DNA from: Hemileia vastatrix
Lineage: Eukaryota; Basidiomycota; Pucciniomycetes; Pucciniales; Zaghouaniaceae
Length of the DNA stretch: 64,000 bases
Assembly (NCBI GenBank): GCA_030280995.1
Contig: JASXTE010000230.1
Span: 1 to 64,000, forward strand
Direction: 5' to 3'
Shown: positions 45,926-58,798 of the stretch, one piece after another
Numbering within the stretch: the stretch's first letter is position 1
How the letters are laid out: every line of letters starts with the position of its first letter
Position numbers and translations under genes: made by a program
The notes under the pieces: generated by a model
What the model was told of the DNA's origin: nothing
Seen by the model: the letters and a program-made list of their open reading frames with translations, nothing else
The model's database searches: none

Positions 45926-48900
45926 TTAGTGATAAATAAAGATATAAGATCAGTTCCGATAAAGAAAGGGTTTTGATATGAAAATAATAAGTATGTGTGT
46001 GTGTGTATGACAATCTCCTGATAAGTGTTAGTGTGGCGAGAGATAAAAATTTTAGGTGTTATGTGCTTTTACCTTCATTTAATAAAATGAATTGGAATGG
46101 TATTATTGTTTAATTGAATAAAATATCACTACGGCAGGCTATATGATGTCAGGGTGAACGTATGCTAGCTACATAACAAAACCCGAATATTTAGATATTT
46201 GGGGGGGGTAAGGCATAGCCGAAGGAGGTAAAGAAAGATTTATATCTTATAGATCTTTAGCATTAATAATAAATGTGAATAGTAATGAACTATTTGTATA
46301 TGGCCAGCCCTGTTTAAGTAAGTATTAGATGCAGTGAAGCTATAGGCCTTTAACGTATATAATACGACTGCGTAGCACTAAAACATATAACTCTATGAAC
46401 GGCGGAGACTATAAGACTAGTACCCTCATACATATGTAGACTGTATGACGGCGATAAGAAAATGTTGCGATGGTGATGGCGATAGCTTTTGCGTATCTTG
46501 CATTATTTAAAATAATGCTTCCAAGATGCGCAGCGTGCGCTGCGCAGTAGAGAAGAGGGGGGTATGTAAATAGGGTAACGATAAAAAAGATGAAAGAACG
46601 AACCCATTAGCCCCCCCCAAAATAATAATCAGCTTAAAAAGCTAATATAATAAATACTATGATCGCCACATTTTATGTTTGTGAAGGTTTAAGAGGTAAG
46701 AAAGAGGAGGTGATATACAGTAAGATATTTTATAATATAAATAGATAGATAAATATCGGTATAGATAGATATACACTAAGATGAGGCTGAGTGCCTCCGA
46801 TGGACTTCGATGTAGATAGTTTACTTTTTTTATAGAATGATGTTATGGTTTTATAACATAATAAAATGGGGGGGGGACATAGATGGATATATACAGCAGC
46901 AGCCAGCCCCTTACCGAGCAGTTTAAGATAAGTATGATGCGAAAGATAAAAAGTTATTCTATTCATAACCTATGGTAATGTAATGTGCAGAAATAAAATA
47001 TATAAATATATATAGCAGTCAGCTCCTAAATAGGATAGGCTTAGCCGATGTAGTCTATATAAGATTCGATTTAGGAGTGAGTAATATAATAATAATGTAT
47101 AGATATTAGAGTTTTGTTTACGTTAAAAGTACGGGCTGCGGCGGCGGGTCTATAAACTAGCAGTAGCACATATATACATATATATAATACAGTAGTAGTA
47201 GAGACGGGACAATAATGCGAGATAATCATACGAATTGGATAAAAAGTGTACTGTACGTAGTCATAAAGGTTTTTATCTAAACCAGATATTGAAAAATAAG
47301 AAAGCTAGGTCTAAATCGAAATGCTCAGTTTTATATTCATAATTTCGTAACGCCGATCTGATGTTCAGTATGAATAAAAACAAGTAAAAAACCCCTTTTT
47401 TGGGGGGGGGGGTTTAAAATGTAACTAAAACTCTGAGAAGACCAGACCCTGATGGTGGGGGGGGGGGGGAGGGGTATGATCCTATCTCATTTTCGTCAGC
47501 GCATCTTCTCCTCACATTAGGATGTAATATGTAAGCCGCCGCGAATAGTTGCTTAAAATAGGATGTAAAATGGAATATCTCAACACACATAATAAAAAAT
47601 TAGACTAAGAAATATGCATAAAAATATGAGTATAAATATATAAAAAGGACCCTACTAATGTATAATACATTAATGTATCGTATAAAGAAAGAATGTATAA
47701 TACATAAATGTATGGTATAAAAAAAGAATGTAATTTAACTCTCTGCAGTAGCAGTAGGGTGAAATAATATTATAAAAAAACCAGGGAACCAAGTATAATA
47801 AATATGAAAGATACAATACGTGTTGTGTAAACCAGCCCTCTATAGTTTGTAATAGATAGAGAGAGGGTGGTATGATATGACTCTGTCATCGTGGCCGTAA
47901 AACATGTATCTGTGCAGTTATTGCATATGATCTCAATCCCATTCTCCATGTTGAGATGAGATAGGGATGATAAAAAAAGTTTTATCTTTATTCTATAGAA
48001 TTATAGATTCCTGTCCATTTCATATTAATGAAAAAAAAAATAAGTAAAGCTAAACTTAAGATGAGTAGATATAGATATGTTGACTCCTCAAAACATGAAC
48101 ATGCTAGCACTCCCTCTCTAAGTAGAAAGATTAGATAATATCAACGTGATCTAATAATACGGCGGCCGTATTCGTTGAATATATATTATAGCTCATTCCC
48201 TTTATGTTAGGCGTAGTACACTTACGTACAGCAGGCCGAACGGGCAATAAAAAGAAGGTAAAATCCTATATAAATAAGAAGCATAAATACATCCTATGAC
48301 CCACTCGACATTCATGACAGGAGTGAAGTAAAGTAGAAGATCCCTAGGTTTATAGTTATGAACTATTATATAATAATATTTTTACAGTTCGGTATTCGAA
48401 GACAGTGGTGTGGGCTCTTGATGACACTATACGACAGGGTTAGAATGAGCATTATTAAATAATGACAAGACCCTCAACATAAAATAAGGCTCAAATCAAA
48501 TTTATATACGAATGGGTGTGTATAAGATATAGCACGCGTAGTATAGTATAAGATCTTTGCAGTATGGGATGGGATGGGTGGGGTTGATGGGATTAAGGTT
48601 TATCAAGATATAAATAATAACCCAAACTCGGCATAAGAACTATTAGTATTTCGTGATGTATCAAGATATGGTAAAGTAGAAGGGTGATATAGTGAGTGAG
48701 TCAATATTCGCTTTGTAAGGTGATGTACATTAGGACTTCTGTTTATATATAAATTTCGTATAAAAATAAAAAAAATAGAGACAGTTATCAATATAATACC
48801 TATTTAGGTACTAAAAACGTATACGTTTTATGGAATGATAAAATAATCAGTCCCGTCCCTATAGGATAAAATAAAATTTAATTAAATTTTATATTATTTA

Positions 48901-49071
48901 ATAATATAAAATTGTACATTAGACCTTATACCTCATAATACCTATTCAACCTCAACCCGCGAAATGTTGAGGGTTTCCATGGGAAGGATAATGGTATGAA
49001 CATCCAAAACCCCCGCAATCTTATATTTTCTTTATCTTCAAAAGATAGAGTTAACGTATAGCTGAGGGAGG

Positions 49072-49142
49072 GGGGCTTTAGTATAGTGGTAATACATAGT
49101 GTTTGCATCACTAAAATCTGAGTTCGATTCTCAGAAGCTCCA
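49072..49142 (+). tRNA. trnA(ugc): tRNA-Ala (UGC)
   Basis: Acceptor GGGGCTT pairs AAGCTCC with one G-U at position 3-70; anticodon arm TAGTG-TTTGCAT-CACTA gives TGC; T arm CTGAG-TTCGATT-CTCAG. Its 5' end is embedded in a G-rich run, so the exact first base depends on tract length. Confidence 0.93.
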
Positions 49143-50201
49143 ATAAATGTAGAAACTAAAAGTCGAGTGCTAAGCCTTCTTGACTACGCTGATCGTGCCC
49201 TAGATATAAAACATTCTTAATAGGAAAAATATAAATCATAAAAAGCAAGCACTATATCTATATAAATATAAATATAAATTTTAGAAATCCTCGCATTTTG
49301 CTTTGGCTCTATATAAAATATTTATATAGATATAGGTAAATTAAAAATAATGCCTGAATAATAGCTTTTTTTAATTTGTATTAGCATCTGCCATCACCTC
49401 ATATTTGGATATAAATGGGTAGGATAAGAGTCATAGCCGCACAATAGCCTACCCCTTTACTTTACCATGGATAGATTAAACTCGTAAGTGATGTAGATGT
49501 AGATGTAATTTAGAAGGGTTAGTACGAAAGAGAGATGATGCGTATAAAGCAGTAGCCTATCTAATAGTTCATCATATATGCAACGTGATAGAATTTAAAT
49601 TTATTTTTTAAAAAAATAGGCCTAATATCGTCTGTTAGATAGAGAGAGAGGGTATAAAGAGAATATTGTCTTGATAAGGTGTGATCCGTATCCACGAGTG
49701 TGCAATAAATAATAATAAAGTAAAAAAATGGGGGGGGGATATATATTTTATATTATTCAATAAGATTGGGATGGCTCAAAAAAAATATTAAAAATATAAT
49801 AATGGGAGGAAATGAAATACATTCAGTGTATTATATTATTATTATAATAAATAAAATAATAGTAATAGTAGTACAAGATATTGTATGATGTGGTAAACCT
49901 CGTTATATTATATAATATTCATAGTTTTAATGTATGTTGATGTGTTATAGAGTATATAATATATATAGACCTAAATAAAAAATATCTAAAGCAAGCTTTC
50001 ATAAGAAGAGGATGAATGGTGTAGGGTAATAAATAAGCCTAACAGTAGTCATTTATGTTGACTTATAAAGAATACGGATATTTAATATATCTCATGCCTT
50101 CTATTCACTCCTATTTACACGATATAATAAATTTAGGTTATAAAATCCTCTTTTCTTCTTCTCACTTCTCTTCTTTTTTACAAGCGATGCTTACAAAACA
50201 A
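49143..50201 (+). other. spacer tRNA-Ala to tRNA-Phe
   Basis: 1.06 kb, AT-rich; a GGCC...GAGAGAGAGGG hairpin-family copy near 49620, a G9 tract (49731) and polypyrimidine TTCTTCTCACTTCTC just before tRNA-Phe. Confidence 0.6.
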
Positions 50202-50273
50202 GCCTAGGAAGCTCAATGGTAGAGCATTCAGCTGAAGACTGAGTGGATGAGAGTTCAAATCTCTCCCTGGGCA
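50202..50273 (+). tRNA. trnF(gaa): tRNA-Phe (GAA)
   Basis: Acceptor GCCTAGG pairs CCTGGGC with one U-G; D arm GCTC...GAGC; anticodon arm TTCAG-CTGAAGA-CTGAG gives GAA; T arm GAGAG-TTCAAAT-CTCTC. Discriminator A. Confidence 0.94.
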
Positions 50274-53200
50274 TGCTGCACCATCTCAACACCTGATTAT
50301 GGTTATATATATATTATAATATAGCTGTATAACTTCAGATGAAATGAGAGGGTAGTTCGTAGTGTGACTTTTTTATATAAATGATAGGATCTCATAAGAT
50401 GTTTATATGTAGGTCTGATAGGGTACACACGCGTGTGTGATAGTATTTGTCATGAAATGGTTAGAGAGTGGTGATATAACTATTTTTATAGGGTTGTGTA
50501 GGGTAGCTTTTTTATAACCTTCATCATCCCTCGTCCTCTTCATTAAAAATGGTGTGGGCGGGTGATTCTCACTTCACTCCATCCCCCCACATCATAAAAT
50601 TTTATAGAATTGCGCGTCCTTATTTATTAATAAAATCAACTCAAGTGCGGGCTGAGTTAAAACTATGAACTAAAAATAGATGAAGGGGGGGGTGTGTGAC
50701 CTTCTATGTTTATTGAATTCAATTCAATTCTATCAAATAATAGGGGGGGGGGTAAGCCAGCAGCCGAGCCATTCAATATTATAATAATATGCAGCGATCC
50801 CCCTCTGGTTAGAGAGATAATAAGTAGATAATCATATCCTATAAAGAGGGGACAATGCCTTCCTCAATACAATAAGGGGGTGGCTGCTGGTAAAAAAAAA
50901 ACCTCTCACATGGAGACGTGCCCTGTAGCATGTATGGATGTAGACTTATATCTTTTGATAAAAAAAAGCTGCCTCTGAGAATAAAAATAATTTAAGGATA
51001 TAAAACCACGTCAATAAACCCTATTTACCGTGATGTTTTCATGTATAGGGTAAATGAAAATAACCTAACCAGCCGATGAGGCTGTTGAGAGGTGGTCTAA
51101 GGGTGGGAGGGTAGATGGGAGGGATCGACCCGTCTGTCTAGGCCTACGCCTATACATCATAATGTATTTTATACTTTTGATTTTTTCGGCACTCGCGGGA
51201 ACGAGATTCATAAATATGACGCGAAGATATGGATCATAAAAAAATAAAGTTCAAGATTAGCCTTTATTTATACTATAGTATAGTATATAATCCAATCGCT
51301 CTGCTCTGTTCGGCTCAGCTCAGCTATCCCGTTTTATATTCCTTCTAATCTATATAATCCCTCCGTATCCTATGTTAAAACTATCATATAATTTAAAATT
51401 ATATGTTACATTTTTTCAATAGTCAAATCCTAAGGCTAATCCTATCCTATTAATTAATAGGTCCTCTAATTCTAGAACCTTTAAATAGATCTGATCCCTC
51501 GGTTTGCTGCTCTGAATATCCCCCCCCTTAATATCTTTATGTTATAATAGACTATCCCATTTCTATTCTATGTCATCCTAACAAAAGTCTATTCAACCCA
51601 AATAATAGACAAGGTAAACGGATAAGAGAAAAAGGGAGGGGGGGGTGGGTTGGTCTATATAAATAGAGTATCATATCATAATATTATCATATTGCATTCC
51701 AAGTATCGACTCTGTGCAGTCTACGTAGACTTAAAGAATATCCTCTGTATTCTTTCTTTCTGTATCTTTAAATGAAGGCAAGGCTACGTCATATAATATA
51801 TATATATAATAATAATAATAATATATATATAATAATAATAAGAAGGAAAGATAAGATCTTTTAAGATAAAAATAATGCCATCCTTTCAATATCAGCATAT
51901 GAAGGGATAGAGAGAGGATATTTATTAATTATTATATTATTATATTATATATATCCTATATATAGATATATATATAATAATATATATAGGATATAGGATA
52001 TTCTAAATAGAATATAATATTCTAAAATAGAATAGAATATAATAAAATAGAATATTATTTATATAATAAAAAAAAATAGAAGATGTGATATTGGTTCTAA
52101 TAGGATAGAATAAAAAAAATAATAGGAAAAAAGAAGATGATAGGATGGAGGATGATAGGATAGAAGAAGATATGATTAAATAGGATATTATATTTAGAAT
52201 ATAAAATATTCTATAATAGAATTCTATTTCATAGAATATAAAATTATTTACTTTATGAAATAGAATATAATAGGAGGAGGATATAGGTATTATAAAATAT
52301 ATATTATATATTGTATAGTAATATTCATGAATGAGAAAAACTATAGAATAGGATAGAATATTATTTTATATAATAAATATATATTTTATAAATATATATA
52401 TTCAAGTCAGAGAGAGGGGCTAGCTATTATTATATATATTAATATAAAATAGACTCATATATTATAAGATAAAAATTAGAACCAGTAGCAGGTGCATGCC
52501 AATACATATATTATATATAATAAGCTGTAGCCGTGACGCTTGTACTATAATATGTATATGGTTATATATGTGAATGATCAGATATATATATAATACTATT
52601 TACATAGTGTTAATACTATGCTAGACCTAAGCATTAGTAAATACTTGAACGTAGTCTTAACTACGTCATGTTTATGTTACTATCTTTGTCTAAATGGGTG
52701 AGTGTATAAGCCAAATAAACAGTTTAAGGTATCCTATATATATGTGCTGAAGGGTAAAATATAAAATGTGAACAGGTATGAGCTAGTTTCTTCAGCAAAA
52801 GTTAGTTATTATATAGGGATATAAATCATATAAATGTATATTATTATAATAATATAGTCGAAGAGATTGAATAGGTATTGTATAGCCTAATAGAGATCAG
52901 CCGTATATACCTTTATAAGAATATATATATAGGTATAATATTAATAACAATAGATTAGCTAAGCTAAATTAGCAGTAGGGGGGTGGGGGGGGGAGTGAAT
53001 ATATATTTTTTATATGTATAAAAAATAAAAAAGGATTTAATTTTAAAAAATTGTAAAGTGAATAATATATATATTAAAAAGAAATTTATAAATAAGAAAT
53101 ATATAAAAATATAAAAATATATATATTTGTATAGGACAGATAGAATAAAAATATGAGATAAGCAAAATCCGTATTGCCTAATAGTTAAAATATAGTATAA

Positions 53201-53969
53201 TTAGTAGGGGGTTAAGCCCCCCCCCTAAAAGCTAGTATAGATATAAGAAGGGGGGGGGTAAGATAAGTATATGATGATATAGTTTATAGTAAAGTAGGTA
53301 AAAATATATAAGAATCAATATAATGTAATGGGGGGGTGATAATATATATTTATATTATAAATATAATATATAGTATAGTCGAAGTATGTTATATATTATT
53401 TTTAGGAAGGGGGGTATGATAGGAAGAGGATAATAAATATCCTAAAAAGATATATATGAAGTTAAACTAGGATAGAATAACGCATGGCTAGCATAATATT
53501 TAAAATAAAACCACAAAGAATAAAATATTAGCCTCCGAGAGGATAAAGTAAAGTGTGGAGGCGAGATATAGGGTGATTCTATTTTTAGATAATTTACATG
53601 TGAAGTAAAGTAAGTTTTATATTCAGCTTCAGCCATGCTTTTTTTTAATTCTAATATAAAATATAAAACCCAACCTAAAAAGGATTCAATAGAGTAAAGG
53701 GGGGGGGGTAATGCAAAGTAATCCCTTTTCCTTTATACGAGAAATGTTTTAGGGTGTAAGCATCAGCATGTAGAGTTCAAGTTCCGTTAAATAAATATAT
53801 TATAGTAGAAAGAAAGAATAAAAATGAAGTGGGATAATAGAGATGATTCGTACAAATGAAAGCAAAGCTCACGCATAAACAAAAGCAAAAGTCCAATCAA
53901 AAGAAAATAGAAAGCGAAAGCTAAAGCTAAATAGTTAGGGGGGGGGGGTGTAGTGATAATAGTTTTAAT
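50274..53969 (+). other. spacer tRNA-Phe to tRNA-Tyr
   Basis: 3.7 kb with no gene recognised. Ordinary mixed sequence to about 51.7 kb (AGCC/GGCC hairpins, G tracts at 50687, 50742 and 51638), then extreme ATA/TAG repeats (51790-52460), and G tracts near 52980, 53250 and 53700. Confidence 0.6.
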
Positions 53970-54048
53970 GAGTAGTTAGACAATGGATGTCTGTCGATCT
54001 GTAAAATCGATGCATAAGTGCAAAGTGAGTTCGATTCTCTCCTGCTCA
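53970..54048 (+). tRNA. trnY(gua): tRNA-Tyr (GUA), long variable arm
   Basis: Acceptor GAGTAGT pairs CCTGCTC with a mismatch at 7-66 and one wobble; anticodon arm TCGAT-CTGTAAA-ATCGA gives GTA; a variable stem TGCA...TGCA makes it class II, as in bacteria and many fungal mitochondria; T arm GTGAG-TTCGATT-CTCTC. Confidence 0.92.
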
Positions 54049-57000
54049 ATAAAGTGTATAAGTTTTATAAAAATAACGTTGCCTGTAACGATTATCTCTC
54101 ATCCATTAGGGGGGGGGGGGGGTGAGTAATATATATAGCATAACGATAGGGTTGAATAGAAGATAGTTGAATAGGATAGGTTTGTGTAGGATATAGTAGA
54201 TAAGAGTAGTGAGTGATTTCACACGGGTATGATATAATAATAATATGTACGACAAGTGATATAGAGATTTGAATTCTACTCGTCAATAAAAGGACGAAGT
54301 GTAGATGATAATTTTGAATTTGAATGTACACGATATTCACAATCACCTGCGTCATCTCGAGGTGTAGAGATATTATATGGAGATTATATATCAAATAGTG
54401 CTAAAATTATTTTATCAGTAAATATAATAAGATAAAAATTATATAATAATATAGGATAAAAAAAAAGAAAAAATGTATATTTATACGTAGTGATGTTTAA
54501 GTAAAATCAATTATATAATAAGATAATATATGGGTGTAGCCTGCCCCGCAGGGTTTGCCCCATATTAAATGGCAGAGGATAGGGCTATATGATGAGCGAT
54601 GTAGCCCCATATCAGATAGGCATGAAATATATAAAAAATGATATAAACAGATACTTTCATCAGCACAGAAAGTTCAGAAGATCAACAAATATGCGTAGTA
54701 TAGTAGGAGTCAGGGTGAGTTGTTTAAAGATATAAATGCCGTAGTATTAGTAAGGGAGTGCCGTAGTATTCGTTTTGAGTTTAAGTATAATGTCGTCAGA
54801 GTAGAATATGACTATCGTGCCATACATGTAGTCAAGCTATGAGGTGTGAGTATTTATGTGAGTATAAATGAATAAATAAACATAAGCCATTATGTTATTA
54901 TTATATATATATAATATATACAGTGTGAGAGTAGTTTAAATAGGGTCGGGTTCGGGTCCTCCACACTATTTAAAGGGCATGTGTCATTTGAAAGAGAATG
55001 GTATAGTAATATGATGTAATAGTAAAAAAACCTAATGTAGTGAGCTAATATAAAATGAGTGAGATAGAAGCTGTGCAATGCCAGCTAACAGTTCCTCCGG
55101 CCACCCTGCATGACCACTTGGAATGACATGCATGCTGTGAGAGAGTAAGGGGGGCTTAATCAATAAAGGTAAAGAATAACCTTTTGTTAAAAACAAAAGA
55201 CAGTGGGTGTGGCATTACTAAAAATGTTATAAAATACGATACATAAAGAAAGAATACGTAAAGTAAAATTTAGATGAGTAACTAATTTTAGTGAAGTTGA
55301 GGTCAAAACTTTTTAAGTTATTAGCTTGGCTAGGTATGTTTATGCGACTAGTATGGTAGGGTGAGTAAGATGCTAATAATATAGCTGCTGCTATTTTACT
55401 TAGTAAACCTATATAATTTCATAGAATAGAACGACTCGTATTCATTCTCATTTATAATATATATATAGTACTATCTAATAGTAGATATACATTATGAGAG
55501 TAATTGAAAGGCAAGATAAAATTTATATAAAAGCATGACTATAAAATAGTCATGCTTTTATAATGTATATGGCCCCCTTATATATATATAAATAAAAATA
55601 GATAAAATATAAACAAATAAAATATTATATCAAGATATATATAATATAATATAATATTTTATTATTATATAAAAAATATAGAGTTATATATATATAAATG
55701 AAAATATAATAAATAAAGTAAGTTATATATAATCTAATATAATGATATATTATAAATAAGGGGGGGGGGGGGGGGGGGGGGAAAGACTAATAAAGGGTAG
55801 AGGGTGATAGAAAGATACGTAGTTAAGACATATAAGTAAAAAACCACCCTTTATGCAGTAAAAATATATGACATGTCTCCATAAAAACCAGAGCTAAAGC
55901 TATAACTAGAGGAAGTTGAGTAAAGTGGAGAGCTCAGTAAGCTTGCTAGTTAAGACAGACCTAACTAAAAAACACTACTATAATATAATAATACTAATAT
56001 ATGTTTCGTGAATGGCTAGTATAGGAAGCAACAGATTAACAGCACTACAAGATGAACGGCACGCAGCAAGCTTTCAGTTAACAGCATATCAAAAATAGAC
56101 TAGCGAACAAGTAAACTAACTAATAAAAGGAGATAGAAGTGTTAGTGTAGTAGTAGAGTTTGTTATAAAATAATATTCAATAATAATTTTTGAAGATAAA
56201 TATGTTCTACTAAATAAGAACTTATTAAGTGATAGCTATAATTTATATAAAAAAAATATAAAGATAAGAATTGCATAATCCCAATTCATAAATAGATGAT
56301 AGATAAGAGATGTAAAGGCATATTGCCTAACACCTGAGTGTGGAAGATTTAAATCTCAAGAGAGTGAAGAGTCTATATAGATAGAAGATATATCAAGTTA
56401 TTAATAATAAGGTATGGTAGGATGGAGAGAGTAAAAATATGAGTATGTATGGAGTAACATGAGGATATATGAAATCACATGACATTACATAACATGAGAT
56501 AATATAAGCTAATGCCTAAAAGGCTGATAATTTGTAGGTATAGTGTGATGTGATATGATTAGAGTAGAGTAGAGACAAATAATAATAATGATACGGATAA
56601 AATAGGATATGCCACACGATGTAGATTAAAATATAATATAAGGGGGGGGGGGAGAATATAGCAAGTTCAATAAATAGGCTAGCTAGGTATACAAATTCCC
56701 TTCTAAGGGGAAGCAATAAATAAAAGACAAGAGATAGAAAGCATATAAGCATAATAAAGATTAGAGTAGGATAATATCATCTCATATAATGTCATTACAT
56801 TTAAGATAATATCATCACAGAAAATATAATAAGATGAGATATGATAGAATATGATCCAATGGGTTCATTTTTTTTATCATCAGGCCTCACGATCCTAGTA
56901 GGGTTAGTGTATAGAGGCTTATTGTAAGGTATCGTACACCAACCGACAATAGCATCCTTAAGGTAATTAGACTATACATAGTATATGTTATAGTGTTATG

Positions 57001-57100
57001 TGGTGAGAGTGATCAGAAGGGATAATGTATAGGGTAAATGTTACTAAGAATATAAAATATAGAGAGATTAATATAAATAAGACTTAGAACAAACTAATAA
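54049..57100 (+). other. spacer tRNA-Tyr to tRNA-Asp
   Basis: 3 kb, no gene recognised. G14 (54109-54122) and G22 (55760-55781, the longest tract in the window), a palindromic GCATGACTATAAAATAGTCATGC (55534-55556), and AT repeats. Confidence 0.6.
55760..55781 (+). repeat. G22 homopolymer
   Basis: Twenty-two consecutive G, the longest of dozens of G tracts of seven or more; nearly all lie on the + (coding) strand. Confidence 0.9.
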
Positions 57101-57172
57101 GTGGTTATAGTCTAATGGTAAGACACTTCCACGTCATGGAAGTTAATGTGAGTTCGAATCTCATTAACCTCG
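57101..57172 (+). tRNA. trnD(guc): tRNA-Asp (GUC), atypical loop
   Basis: Acceptor GTGGTTA pairs TAACCTC except for a U2-U71 mismatch; D arm AGTC...GACA; anticodon arm CTTCC-ACGTCAT-GGAAG, with GTC at the anticodon position; T arm GTGAG-TTCGAAT-CTCAT. Position 33 is C rather than the near-universal U. The rest is well folded, so the gene is probably real; identity rests on the standard loop register. Confidence 0.78.
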
Positions 57173-58536
57173 TACAAAGTCAATGCTTCAAACTAAAACG
57201 CAAATATATATGGCACATTTACCCAAATATATAGACCAATACCTATATCGTAAACACAAAATATGTATTGTAGGGAAAGAGAATAAGCAGCCCTTTTTAA
57301 CAGCTCACAGAGATAGAATGGGGTGGGGGGGGGGTATATAGATAGTCAGTTCAAAACTATTTGTTTAAAATAAGATCTGATAATACATCCGAGTATAAAT
57401 AATTAACCTAACACGTATAAATGTGATGTGGGGGGGGGAGTGTTTTAAAATAAAATGTTCAAGTTAAGTAAGTGAGCAGTATGAGAAAGTGTGTTGATGA
57501 GGATGATTAAGGATAAAATAGGCTAAACATAAATAAATAATTTTTAATTCTCATTCTTTTTCCAATACTAATAAATTTAATTTAATAAAAATTATTATAT
57601 GTATGTTTTTATATAAAAATAAATAAAAAAAATAAAAAGTAGTCAACGGTTGACGGTTAAGTAGAATGTCTGTTCTTTATAAGAATAAAATAGGGGGGGG
57701 GGGTGGGATGATAGATAATGTGAGATAGTCAAATCCCATCATCATATGATTTATAATAAATATAATAAAAAAAGTAGAATATCCGAAATGATAGGGGGGG
57801 GGGGGGGTAATTTGGATATTCTACCCTATAAATACCAAGCAGAGTTTAGATATAGATATCGATACAGATATCGATATGGTTATAGATAGATAGGATTGTT
57901 CGATCCAAAGAGGATAAGATATTAAATGAAACCTAGTGCTAGGACCATGCGATATCCAAGTAATTGCTATGCCCCCCCCTCATGGCTATAGCAGTGCGTG
58001 AACCTGAGAGATTATATAGTATATTATAATGTTCGAGACAGTATGTTTGATAATATGATAGATAGAAATATATTATAATAAAAATAAAAAATTGAGATAT
58101 ACCGTTTTATATGATTGATTTTTGGATGATGAGCGCCAAGCGCATCCGATCATATTTTAGAAAAGATGCAGATATAAGATAGATAAAAGTAAGGATAATC
58201 ATTAATATATATAGATATATAAATAGAGCAGTATGTACAGATAAAATATGTAGCAGATTAAAAAATAAATAGGATCGTTATGGCTATTGCTATAAGGGTG
58301 AGATAAATCATTCCTCAAAATATAAATACTAAGACTCCTCAAAATATTAATATAATAATTTATTAAAAAATATGGAGGGATGGATGTGTAGTTATTATCT
58401 TATTAGATAAGATAATATTATTATAAATAATAAGGGGGGGGGTGTAGGTGAGGAGAGTATATAGGAATGAATGAGGGGGGGGGGGTATTATAATTTAATT
58501 ATAAAAATATTACAGAACTGAATAGAACCAATAAAA
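57173..58536 (+). other. spacer tRNA-Asp to nad4L
   Basis: 1.4 kb; G tracts (57319, 57429, 57691, 57793, 58434, 58474) and AT-rich repeats. GATATCGATACAGATATCGAT near 57855 is palindromic. No gene or promoter motif recognised. Confidence 0.6.
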
Positions 58537-58797
58537 ATGACACTCAGTATTTGAATTTTCATTCTAGGTGTACTAGGTTTTATAAGAAATAGGAGGAACA
58601 TTATTATGATGCTGATTTCAATCGAGCTAATACTGCTATCCTGTACACTGATGATAGTAATAAGTAGTAATGCTTATGATGATATTATAGGACAGACTTA
58701 TGGAGTGCTTATTATTTCAATAGCAGGGGCGGAGAGTGCGATTGGTCTAGGTCTAGTAGTAGCATATTATAGACTAAGAGGTAATGTAGAGATATAA
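58537..58797 (+). CDS. nad4L: NADH dehydrogenase subunit 4L
   Basis: 86 residues, three membrane helices: MTLSIWIFILGVLGFI, then MMLISIELILLSCTLMIVI with the conserved Glu, then IAGAESAIGLGLVVAYYRLR with the second conserved Glu. This is the proton-channel subunit of complex I beside Nad6. TGA (W) at codon 6 means it begins upstream of the ATG at 58606. The stop is one base before the nad5 ATG; the nad4L-nad5 pair is a conserved fungal unit and is probably co-transcribed. Confidence 0.96.
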
Positions 58798-58798
58798 A

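Larger units (their letters stand above)
44483..49071 (+). other. spacer nad2 fragment to tRNA-Ala
   Basis: 4.6 kb, no gene recognised. TATCAC repeats (44961-44987), a G17 tract (45196-45212), further tracts at 44518, 46200, 47401 and 47457, a double-hairpin copy at 45885, and palindromic AAGATGCGCAGCGTGCGCTG near 46520. Confidence 0.6.

Noticed and set aside
53745..53800. Possible tRNA near GAGTTCAAGTTCCG
   Set aside because: No consistent acceptor or anticodon stem.
56295..56365. Possible degenerate tRNA near ATTGCCTAACACC
   Set aside because: A T-arm-like GATTTAAATC is present but no cloverleaf can be drawn.
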